Shown here piece after piece: positions 1 through 6,160 of a stretch of 9,332 bases of DNA (position 1 is its first letter; each line of letters starts with the position of its first letter). The stretch spans positions 1 through 9,332 of the forward strand of contig PDRH01000007.1 in NCBI GenBank assembly GCA_002748015.1. The letters are read 5' to 3'. This DNA is from Bacteroidota bacterium (lineage in GTDB: Bacteria; Bacteroidota; Bacteroidia; Bacteroidales; CAJPTX01). The notes below the pieces were generated by a model, which saw only the letters and a program-made list of their open reading frames with translations, made no database searches and was not told the DNA's origin. A program made the position numbers and the translations under genes.

Positions 1-792
1 GATGGGGTTATAGAGGATGTAACCCAGATGGTGCTAAACCTCAAGCAGGTTCGCTTCAAGCGTGTAGGCGATGATAACGATGCCGAAGAGGAGACCGTAA
101 CGGTCTCCATCGGCGGACAGGAGGAGTTTAAGGCAGGCTTCATAAACAATTTCCTGACCAACTTTGAGGTCTTGAATACGGACTTAGTTGTATGCCACAT
201 GGCACCTACAGTTCGAATAGAGATGAAGCTGAATGTCCGTAAGGGGCGTGGCTATGTGCCTGCTGAGGAGAATACGCCTGACGATTCTACTTTCGGGCTG
301 ATTCCCATCGATAGCGTCCATACTCCCATTCGGAATGTGATGTACAAGGTGGACAACTATCGTGTAGCTCAGAAGACCGACTACGAGCGCCTAATGATCG
401 AGATTGAGACCGACGGGAGCATTAATCCGCAGGATGCTCTGACCGAGGCGGCTCATATACTCATCCATCACTTCCTGCTATTCTCCGATGAGCGGATAAG
501 TAGCCCAGAGCTTGAAACAGCTCCGGTAGAGGAATTTGATGATGAAGCCCAGGCAATGCGCCAGTTGCTCAAGTCTAAGCTCCTGGATTTGGAGCTTAGC
601 GTCCGTGCGCTGAACTGCTTAAAGGCTGCTGATGTCGAAACTATCGGTGATCTGGTACAGTATAGTAAGCAGGATCTGCTGAAGTTCAGGAATTTTGGAA
701 AGAAGAGTCTTACTGAGATAGAGGATGTTCTCGAATCCATGGGGTTGAGCTTCTCTATGGACACTTCGAAGTATAAATTGGATAAGGAATAG
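1..792 (+). CDS. rpoA: DNA-directed RNA polymerase subunit alpha, 5'-truncated by window
   Basis: Alpha subunit of RNA polymerase. It dimerises to nucleate core assembly and contacts promoter DNA and activators through its C-terminal domain. The frame is open from base 1 (reading DGVIEDVTQM), so the first ATG at 28 is internal and the true start lies upstream. The visible part covers the second half of the N-terminal domain, including the RKGRGYVPAEE stretch, then an acidic linker (around 480-560) and the C-terminal domain. In the latter, LSVRALNCLK contains the arginine (codon 604-606) equivalent to E. coli R265, and the NFGKKSLTEIEDVL helix-hairpin-helix follows, so the DNA- and activator-contact residues are kept. 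It ends in TAG. rplQ starts 6 bp downstream, the standard rpoA-rplQ order, and the two are surely cotranscribed. Confidence 0.98.
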   Translation, partial: DGVIEDVTQMVLNLKQVRFKRVGDDNDAEEETVTVSIGGQEEFKAGFINNFLTNFEVLNTDLVVCHMAPTVRIEMKLNVRKGRGYVPAEENTPDDSTFGLIPIDSVHTPIRNVMYKVDNYRVAQKTDYERLMIEIETDGSINPQDALTEAAHILIHHFLLFSDERISSPELETAPVEEFDDEAQAMRQLLKSKLLDLELSVRALNCLKAADVETIGDLVQYSKQDLLKFRNFGKKSLTEIEDVLESMGLSFSMDTSKYKLDKE

Positions 793-798
793 TGTGCA

Positions 799-1290
799 AT
801 GAGACACAACAAGAAGTTTAATCATCTAGGGCGTCAGAGTGCACACCGGGAGTTGATGCTGTCCAACATGGCATGCTCGCTTATAATGCACAAGCGTATC
901 ACTACGACAGTAGCAAAGGCAAAGGCACTCCGAATATATGTAGAGCCCATAATTACTCGCTCCAAGAGTGACACGACGCATGCTCGCCGTGTAGCCTTTG
1001 CGGATTTGCGAGATAAGCATGCGGTAAAGGAGCTCTTCCGTGAGGTTGCTCCTAGGATTGCTGACCGTCCCGGTGGTTATACCCGCATCGTTCGTACGGG
1101 CACTCGCCTGGGGGACAATGCCGAGGTTTGCATCATGGAGCTGGTGGACTTTAACCCTGGCTATACGCAGGCTAAGGCTGCCGCTAGCAAGAAGACCACT
1201 CGTCGTTCTCGTCGTTCGTCTGCCAAGAAAACGGTGGAGGCTGCTGCGCCTGCAGTAGAGGCTAAGCCAAGCGAAGAGGAGGCTAATTAG
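799..1290 (+). CDS. rplQ: 50S ribosomal protein L17
   Basis: Large-subunit ribosomal protein L17, which lies near the peptide exit tunnel. The 163-residue product starts MRHNKKFNHLGRQSAHRELM, the canonical L17 N-terminus, and the conserved core runs to about residue 125 (GGYTRIVRTGTRLGDNAEVCIMELVDF). Beyond the core is a low-complexity tail: a basic stretch (KKTTRRSRRSSAKK, about 131-144), then Ala/Pro/Glu-rich residues ending in EEEAN. Proteobacterial L17 is near 127 residues and lacks this tail, but extended tails are normal in Bacteroidota. The ATG is 6 bp after the rpoA stop and has no clear Shine-Dalgarno, as expected for the phylum. The stop is TAG, and a strong terminator lies about 30 bp further on, so this gene ends the operon. 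Confidence 0.98.
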   Translation: MRHNKKFNHLGRQSAHRELMLSNMACSLIMHKRITTTVAKAKALRIYVEPIITRSKSDTTHARRVAFADLRDKHAVKELFREVAPRIADRPGGYTRIVRTGTRLGDNAEVCIMELVDFNPGYTQAKAAASKKTTRRSRRSSAKKTVEAAAPAVEAKPSEEEAN

Positions 1291-1320
1291 TATTGCGTCC
1301 TAGGCACGCATGTTGATGAG

Positions 1321-1355
1321 AAGGAGGGGGGCTATTAGTTCCCCTCCTTTTGTTT
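1321..1355 (+). terminator. Intrinsic terminator after rplQ
   Basis: A 9-bp perfect stem, AAGGAGGGG (1321-1329) with CCCCTCCTT (1341-1349), has an 11-nt loop and is followed by TTTTGTTT. This is a classic Rho-independent terminator ending the rpoA-rplQ operon. Its T-tract ends only about 25 bp before the eno ATG, so the eno promoter must overlap it or eno partly depends on read-through. Confidence 0.85.
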
Positions 1356-1380
1356 ATGGTATATCCAAAAATCTAGTACT

Positions 1381-2667
1381 ATGGGAGCAATAGCGAATAT
1401 CCATGCAAGACAAATTCTTGATTCGAGGGGAAATCCAACCGTTGAGGTAGAAGTAGTTACAAATACTGGTGCCTATGGTTGTGCCGCTGTACCGAGTGGG
1501 GCATCAACCGGAGTACATGAAGCCCATGAGCTGCGTGATGGTGACAAGGAGGTTTATCTAGGTAAGAGTGTAACCCGTGCGGTAGAGAACGTCAACACAG
1601 TCATTGCTGAGGCGATCATTGGCCTAGAGGTCTCTGATCAGCGTGTTGTAGATACGGTCCTCATAGAGCTTGACGGAACACCGAATAAGAGTAGGCTAGG
1701 GGCTAATGCCATGCTGGGGGTATCTCTAGCAGTGGCGCACGCTGCGGCTGCAGAGAATGGCTTGCCGCTCTATCGTTATGTAGGCGGTGCGAATGCCCAT
1801 ATCCTTCCCGTCCCGATGATGAATATCCTTAATGGTGGTCAGCATGCGGACAACCCTATTGATATCCAGGAATTCATGATAATGCCAGTGGGTGCACCGA
1901 CCTTCTCGCGAGCACTCCAGATGGGCGTTGAGGTCTTCCATTCTCTTAAGGGGGTGCTCAAGGGAATGAAGCAGTCAACCAATGTGGGCGATGAGGGCGG
2001 ATTCGCCCCCAATTTGCCGACCCATGAGGCGGTATTGGATACAATCATCCAGGCGATAGAGAAAGCGGGCTATAAACCGGGTGAGGACGTTGCTCTGGCC
2101 ATGGATGCCGCTGCGTCCGAATTCTACGATGAGGAGAAGAAGCTATACCACTTCGTTTCTACCGGGGAGGATAGGACCTCCTCCGAGATGGTTGCCTACT
2201 GGGATGGCCTTGTCTCGAAATACCCCATTCTAAGCCTAGAGGATGGTCTCCATGAGGATGATTGGGAGGGATGGAAGGAGCTTACGGCAAAACTTGGCTC
2301 TAAGCTTCAGCTCGTGGGTGACGACCTTTTTGTTACAAACGTAGAGCGTCTCAAGAAGGGCATAGAGCAGCAGTGCGCCAATTCCATTCTAATCAAGGTA
2401 AATCAGATTGGTACGCTATCTGAAACTATAGATGCAGTACGTATGGCGGATATTCACGCTATGACCAGCGTTATGAGCCACCGCTCTGGTGAGACCGAGG
2501 ATACGACCATAGCTGACCTCGCTGTAGCCCTCAGCACTGGGCAGATCAAAACCGGTTCGGCTTCGCGGACTGACCGCATAGCCAAGTACAATCAGCTGCT
2601 ACGTATAGAAGAACAGCTAGGCCCCATAGCCATGTATCCGGGCAAGGCCTTTAAGTGGAATCGCTAG
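1381..2667 (+). CDS. eno: Enolase (phosphopyruvate hydratase)
   Basis: Glycolytic/gluconeogenic enzyme interconverting 2-phosphoglycerate and phosphoenolpyruvate; cytoplasmic and Mg2+-dependent. At 428 residues it is full length for bacterial enolase. The N-terminal domain carries ILDSRGNPTVEVEV and the mobile loop VPSGASTG (38-44). The C-terminal barrel has the general acid/base Glu205 (GDEGGFAPN), metal ligands Asp242 (AMDAAASEF), Glu287 (LSLEDG) and Asp314 (VGDDLF), catalytic Lys339 (SILIKVNQ), the substrate-binding SHRSGETED segment (366-374), and Lys390 (GQIKTGS). No key residue is missing. The ATG is the first in frame and matches the family N-terminus. I see no Shine-Dalgarno; the leader is A-rich. 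The stop is TAG. The gene is monocistronic, with terminators on both sides. Confidence 0.98.
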   Translation: MGAIANIHARQILDSRGNPTVEVEVVTNTGAYGCAAVPSGASTGVHEAHELRDGDKEVYLGKSVTRAVENVNTVIAEAIIGLEVSDQRVVDTVLIELDGTPNKSRLGANAMLGVSLAVAHAAAAENGLPLYRYVGGANAHILPVPMMNILNGGQHADNPIDIQEFMIMPVGAPTFSRALQMGVEVFHSLKGVLKGMKQSTNVGDEGGFAPNLPTHEAVLDTIIQAIEKAGYKPGEDVALAMDAAASEFYDEEKKLYHFVSTGEDRTSSEMVAYWDGLVSKYPILSLEDGLHEDDWEGWKELTAKLGSKLQLVGDDLFVTNVERLKKGIEQQCANSILIKVNQIGTLSETIDAVRMADIHAMTSVMSHRSGETEDTTIADLAVALSTGQIKTGSASRTDRIAKYNQLLRIEEQLGPIAMYPGKAFKWNR

Positions 2668-2692
2668 GAGGTAAATCCAGATAAGAGCAAAG

Positions 2693-2730
2693 CAAAGAGG
2701 GGGGATGCCATGGCATCCCCCCTCGCTTTG
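2693..2730. terminator. Palindromic convergent terminator between eno and the minus-strand genes
   Basis: Bases 2697-2724 are a perfect 28-bp palindrome centred at 2710/2711: GAGGGGGGATGCCA followed by its exact reverse complement. Outside it, CAAAG (2693-2697) and CTTTG (2726-2730) can add pairing across a small bulge. It lies 30 bp past the eno stop and about 80 bp past the stop of the converging gene at 2809. The + strand exit is only weakly T-rich (CTTTGTATAGTTCT), while the minus exit reads CTCTTTGCTTTGCTCTT. A bidirectional terminator is the best reading. Confidence 0.8.
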
Positions 2731-2808
2731 TATAGTTCTAGTAGTTGTACTGTTTATCCGTCTCTATTATCCCCTGTACCTAGTTGCAGAGACAGACATC
2801 ACCATATG

Positions 2809-3336
2809 CTAGTATTGGCTTGCTTCAGCTCGTAGCATGGCTAGGGCTTGAGCTGTGGGGTGAGCGGAGAGCTCCCGTAGCACCATGAGCATGGTCTTGT
2901 TGAGCTCGTTGGCGGGGGCTTCGGCGTGCGTTTTCTCTGCACAGAGGGTTATAAATTGCGATACGTTACCCTTGGCTTGCCGTATTTCTTGCCACGTTGC
3001 ATCATGTATATACACCTGCTGGGAAAGGTTATGGTTGAACTCTTCCCGCACGGTATCGAGCAGCCTGGCCTCGTACTGCTGAACCGTCATGCCCTCGGTG
3101 GGGATGCGTAGCATTAGGGCTTCTGGGCCGATCCGCTCCAGGAGGAGTGCCAATCGCTCTATGGCCTGTAGACGTATGGGGAGGCTAATCTTTCGGGTCT
3201 CCACGGCCTCGTGCAATCTGGCCTGCTGCGCCTGGCTTTCTCGCATGCTACGCATGGTGTATATGGCTACGGCTAGCACCAAAAGTCCCGGGATGCACCC
3301 GACGAGTATTGCAACTACTATAGACCAAACTGACAT
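2809..3336 (-). CDS. Membrane-anchored protein, DUF7935-like (Bacteroidota family)
   Basis: A 175-residue protein of unknown function. Residues 4-27 form one hydrophobic N-terminal helix (SIVVAILVGCIPGLLVLAVA), probably a membrane anchor. The rest is a charged, helical, probably cytoplasmic domain. I recognise the pattern of the conserved Bacteroidota family annotated as DUF7935 from the stretch 50-110: ISLPIRLQAIERLALLLERI, then a PEALMLRI motif, then REEFNHNLSQQVYI, with a later Trp and an NELNK motif. The family name is from memory of sequence style, not a search. It is the last gene of the minus-strand run, 49 bp downstream of trmD. The start is supported by a weak GGAGAG nine bases upstream. 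The stop is TAG. Confidence 0.8.
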   Translation of the reverse strand: MSVWSIVVAILVGCIPGLLVLAVAIYTMRSMRESQAQQARLHEAVETRKISLPIRLQAIERLALLLERIGPEALMLRIPTEGMTVQQYEARLLDTVREEFNHNLSQQVYIHDATWQEIRQAKGNVSQFITLCAEKTHAEAPANELNKTMLMVLRELSAHPTAQALAMLRAEASQY

Positions 3337-3385
3337 ATTTCTATCTCTCCATTAGTATTCTCTTACATCCTTCTGAGCAGCGCCA

Positions 3386-4087
3386 CTATTCATCCTTCCC
3401 GTAGCGACGGTAGTAGTCAGGGCGTAGGCGCTTGGTGCGCTCTAGGGCCATTTCATGCTGCCACTGGGCGATCCGGGCGAAGTTCCCCGAGCGTAGTATT
3501 TCCGGGACTTCTAGGCCACGATATACGGCAGGACGAGTGTACGTAGGAGGGGCGACTAGACCGTCCTGGAAGGAGTCGCTCAGTGCAGAGGTCTCATCGC
3601 CAATCGCACCAGGGAGGAGGCGTGCTACTGCATCGACGATGACGGCAGCCGGTAGCTCCCCCCCGCTGAGGACATAGTCTCCAATGCTGATCTCACGGGT
3701 TATCAGGTGTTCGCGTACGCGGTGGTCCACTCCCTTGTAGTGGCCGCAGAGGATGACCAGCCTCTTCTTGAGGCTAAGCTCGTTGGCCAGCGATTGGGTG
3801 AGTAGCTCCCCGTCCGGTGAGGTGTATATTACCTCTTCGATGGTCTGGGCCTCCTCCTCGCCCTGTAGGTATTCGATGGCTTCGAAGATGGGTTCAGGCT
3901 TTAGCACCATGCCGGCATCCGGCCCGTAGGCATAGTCATCCACCGTTCGGCGGGCATCGTGGGTAAAGTCCCGGAGCGAGCGAACCCGTAGGTCTAGCAA
4001 CCCCTTCTCCCTTGCCCGCTGGACGATGGAGTGGTCCAGCGGGCCGGCGAGTAGTTCGGGCAGAACGCTGAGGATATCTATGCGCAT
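3386..4087 (-). CDS. trmD: tRNA (guanine(37)-N1)-methyltransferase
   Basis: SPOUT-class methyltransferase that uses S-adenosylmethionine to make m1G at position 37 of tRNAs reading CUN, CCN and CGG codons, preventing +1 frameshifting. At 233 residues it is slightly short of the E. coli enzyme but complete. The N-terminus is MRIDILSVLPELL. The AdoMet-binding trefoil-knot motifs are CGHYKGVDHR (114-123) and REISIGDYVLSGGELPA (131-147). The catalytic Asp is in LSDSFQDG (Asp171), and Arg156 lies in DAVARLLPG. The C-terminal domain ends in RTKRLRPDYY. It is not embedded in the rpsP-rimM-trmD-rplS operon of many bacteria; here it follows a polyamine gene and precedes a DUF7935-like gene. The stop is TAG. 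Confidence 0.97.
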   Translation of the reverse strand: MRIDILSVLPELLAGPLDHSIVQRAREKGLLDLRVRSLRDFTHDARRTVDDYAYGPDAGMVLKPEPIFEAIEYLQGEEEAQTIEEVIYTSPDGELLTQSLANELSLKKRLVILCGHYKGVDHRVREHLITREISIGDYVLSGGELPAAVIVDAVARLLPGAIGDETSALSDSFQDGLVAPPTYTRPAVYRGLEVPEILRSGNFARIAQWQHEMALERTKRLRPDYYRRYGKDE

Positions 4088-4140
4088 GTCACAAAATGCA
4101 AACTATGGGGTAATGTCCTAATCGCTTGGCACCTCGCAGC

Positions 4141-4160
4141 GGGGGGCTCCTCTGGGGGGC
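4141..4160. repeat. Tandem GGGGGGC direct repeat in the dhs-trmD gap
   Basis: Two copies of GGGGGGC (4141-4147 and 4154-4160) are separated by TCCTCT, in the 85-bp space between the DHS-like gene and trmD. On the minus-strand transcript these are C6 tracts around AGAGGAG. They do not form a hairpin with each other. I see no terminator and no consensus -7 box in this gap, so trmD is probably read through from upstream. Confidence 0.6.
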
Positions 4161-4172
4161 GTTACTTACTAC

Positions 4173-5186
4173 CTAGAGGAATAGCTTGGCCCACTCGTGC
4201 TTCTTACGCTCCTTCCACAGCCCGGTATGGTAGGCGTAGCTGGCTATGAGGGGAAGAACTGTAGTCGCCTCGGCGAAGACCATCTGCTCGAAGGTCGTGT
4301 CTACCTTCCCCCAGCTGGAGGCCTCTTTGAGGGTGGACGAGGAGCACGCACCGTCACGAACATCAGCCACTGTAATCTGTACGGCATATTTATGCATGGG
4401 GACCTCGTGCCCTAGCACCTCTGCGCATACTACGGTGTCCTGGGCGAAGTTCTTGGGCACGCCGCCACCTATCATGAAGAGGCCGGAGACGTTGCCCTTT
4501 ATCTTGATCTCCGTAAGCTCGCGGAAGTCGCGTACGCTGTCGATGGACATGTGTGCATCCGGGCGTTCTACCTGGTGCATAACGAGCCCGAAGCCCGCGC
4601 TGCTATCGCTGAAGGCTGGGCAGAATATCGGTACATTGTTCTCGTAGCACGCCTGGATGAGGCTGTCCTTCTTCACGGCATGCTCGCTCAGGTAGCGGCC
4701 CATCTCCCAGATGAACTCGCGCGAGCTGTAGGGGCGTGGCTCGAGGCCATCAGCAATCTGCTTGATGGTGGCATCGCAGGCCTGCAGCTCCTCCTCGTCG
4801 ATGTAGGTGTCGTATATGCGGTCAATGTACTGCGCCCGGAGCTGGCTGTCATCCACGAAGGGAGTACCCTTGTAGTGCTTGTAGCCGAGAGCCTCGAAGA
4901 AGTCCATATCGACGATGGAGGCACCGGTGCTGACAATCGCATCCACCATGTTGTTCTTCACCATATCAACGTAGACCTGCATGCACCCCCCGGCGCTGGT
5001 GCTACCCGCGAGGGTGAGGATGGTGGTGCAGTCCTTGTCGGCAAGCATGCGGTTGAGGATGTCGGCGGCGTTGGCCGTATCGCGGGAGGAGAAGGACATG
5101 CCCCGCATTGCGTCGATGATGGGGCGAGCATCAAGAGCCTTTATGTCTACGTGTTCTACAACCTCTTTGAGGAGTTCTTTTGCCAT
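4173..5186 (-). CDS. Deoxyhypusine synthase-like enzyme (probable polyamine aminobutyltransferase)
   Basis: A 337-residue member of the deoxyhypusine synthase fold family, which transfers an aminobutyl group from spermidine or putrescine by NAD+-dependent chemistry. Family features are AGSTSAGGCMQ (60-70, NAD-loop region), NNMVDAIVSTGA (78-89), PIFCPAFSDSSAG (186-198), IGGGVPKN (239-246) and KEASSWGKV (287-295). Lys294 aligns with the catalytic lysine of eukaryotic DHS (Lys329 in human), and Glu288 and Trp292 are kept. However, the AGGVEED loop of true DHS is replaced by TGASIVD, and the KHH histidine pair is KNF here. Bacteria lack eIF5A, so a role such as homospermidine or related polyamine synthesis is more likely; that is inference. 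It starts 42 bp downstream of the ureohydrolase gene, its natural partner. The leader is A-rich with no Shine-Dalgarno. The stop is TAG. Confidence 0.85.
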   Translation of the reverse strand: MAKELLKEVVEHVDIKALDARPIIDAMRGMSFSSRDTANAADILNRMLADKDCTTILTLAGSTSAGGCMQVYVDMVKNNMVDAIVSTGASIVDMDFFEALGYKHYKGTPFVDDSQLRAQYIDRIYDTYIDEEELQACDATIKQIADGLEPRPYSSREFIWEMGRYLSEHAVKKDSLIQACYENNVPIFCPAFSDSSAGFGLVMHQVERPDAHMSIDSVRDFRELTEIKIKGNVSGLFMIGGGVPKNFAQDTVVCAEVLGHEVPMHKYAVQITVADVRDGACSSSTLKEASSWGKVDTTFEQMVFAEATTVLPLIASYAYHTGLWKERKKHEWAKLFL

Positions 5187-5228
5187 GGTTTTATCTTTCT
5201 ATAGTGCTTTGGGGTCTGTTCTAATCGC

Positions 5229-6092
5229 TTAGCTGACCGTTTGTAGCTGGTTCTGGAATTTGAATGCAAGCATGCGGTAGAGTAGCTTGGCGGCGAGGAA
5301 GTCGGAGGCCTTATCGAGGTCGTTGGGGCATAGCTCGACGATGTCAAAGCCCACAACATTCCGGCTCTCGAACACTTGGCGGAGGAATTGGAGGGTAGGG
5401 TACCACTGGAGGCCACCCGGCTCTGGCGTACCCGTAGAGGGGCAGATTGAGGGGTCAAAACCGTCGAGGTCTATGGTGATGTAGACATTCTGGCTCATGA
5501 GGTCGATGGCTTTCTGCTCCCAACCGCTTTGCCCGACGATGGCATGCGCCCAGAATACCCTTTGCGGATCAAGGCGTACCTTCTCGCCCGCATCCATGCT
5601 ACGTATCCCGATCTGAACGATGTCGGCCACCTCTTGGGCGCGGGCCATCACGCAGGCGTGATTGTAGGGCGAACCCTCGTACTCGCTGCGGAGATCGGTA
5701 TGAGCGTCTATCTGTAGCACGGTGAGATTTTCGTAGTGCTTAGCGTGGGCTTGGATAGGGCCTATGCTTACCGAGTGCTCCCCACCAATGGACACAACGA
5801 ACTTCCCCTCAGCGATGAGGCGGTCGGCCTCGGTCCTGCTGGCCTCCACCATGGCGGTAGCCGTGCTATCCTCTGTGATGGCCGGAGCGGTCCATATGCC
5901 CACGTTGCAGGGCTCGGTGTCAGTCTCTATATCGTAGAGCTCCATGTTGGCCGAGGCTTCGATTAGCGCCTCTGGCCCTTTGTCTGCGCCTTTGACCCAC
6001 GTGCTGGTACCATCGTAGGGGATGGGTAGCACGGCGATCCGCGCATCTTCATATTTGCAGAGTTCCTCGGGTAGATCGCCGAATGAAAGCAT
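5229..6092 (-). CDS. speB: Agmatinase/arginase-family ureohydrolase
   Basis: Binuclear Mn2+ ureohydrolase that releases urea from a guanidino substrate; agmatine to putrescine is favoured by context. It has 287 residues, typical of agmatinases. The metal ligands are all present: His106 in GGEHSVSIGP, Asp129, His131 and Asp133 in IDAHTDLR, and Asp208 and Asp210 in TIDLDGFDPS. Family motifs SPYNHACVM (141-149) and STGTPEPGG (219-227, with the conserved Glu224) follow. The ATG at 6092 gives the expected N-terminus, MLSFGDLPEELCKYEDARIAV, running into the PYDGTSTW substrate loop. No Shine-Dalgarno is visible. The neighbouring DHS-like gene, 42 bp downstream, suggests that the putrescine made here feeds a second polyamine step. 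Arginase or another guanidine substrate cannot be excluded from sequence alone. The stop is TAA. Confidence 0.9.
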   Translation of the reverse strand: MLSFGDLPEELCKYEDARIAVLPIPYDGTSTWVKGADKGPEALIEASANMELYDIETDTEPCNVGIWTAPAITEDSTATAMVEASRTEADRLIAEGKFVVSIGGEHSVSIGPIQAHAKHYENLTVLQIDAHTDLRSEYEGSPYNHACVMARAQEVADIVQIGIRSMDAGEKVRLDPQRVFWAHAIVGQSGWEQKAIDLMSQNVYITIDLDGFDPSICPSTGTPEPGGLQWYPTLQFLRQVFESRNVVGFDIVELCPNDLDKASDFLAAKLLYRMLAFKFQNQLQTVS

Positions 6093-6160
6093 AGTCTATA
6101 TTTGGGGTTATGGGTCGGACTTGCAGGGACTAAAATCCCGCGAATATAGCGTTTTTAGAT

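Noticed and set aside
2760..2793. Inverted repeat GTCTCT / AGAGAC downstream of the DUF7935-like gene
   Set aside because: A six-base stem with a 22-nt loop and no T-run is too weak to call beside the much stronger palindrome at 2697-2724.
4551..5204. Long (217-codon) plus-strand open frame opposite the DHS-like gene
   Set aside because: It is a codon-bias shadow of the conserved minus-strand gene, with no family features, and its product is a repetitive Val/Ala/Glu/Gly-rich string.
6097..6104. Plus-strand TATATTTG, an exact -7 consensus match, between speB and pepT
   Set aside because: It points antisense into the pepT 3' end with no gene to serve and no -33 element. It is probably chance, though an antisense transcript is possible.
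6115..6150. Hairpin GGGA...TCCC and a minus-strand TATATTCG box in the pepT-speB gap
   Set aside because: The stem is only four base pairs with no T-tract, and the box mismatches the consensus and lacks a -33 element. The 68-bp gap is compatible with simple read-through.
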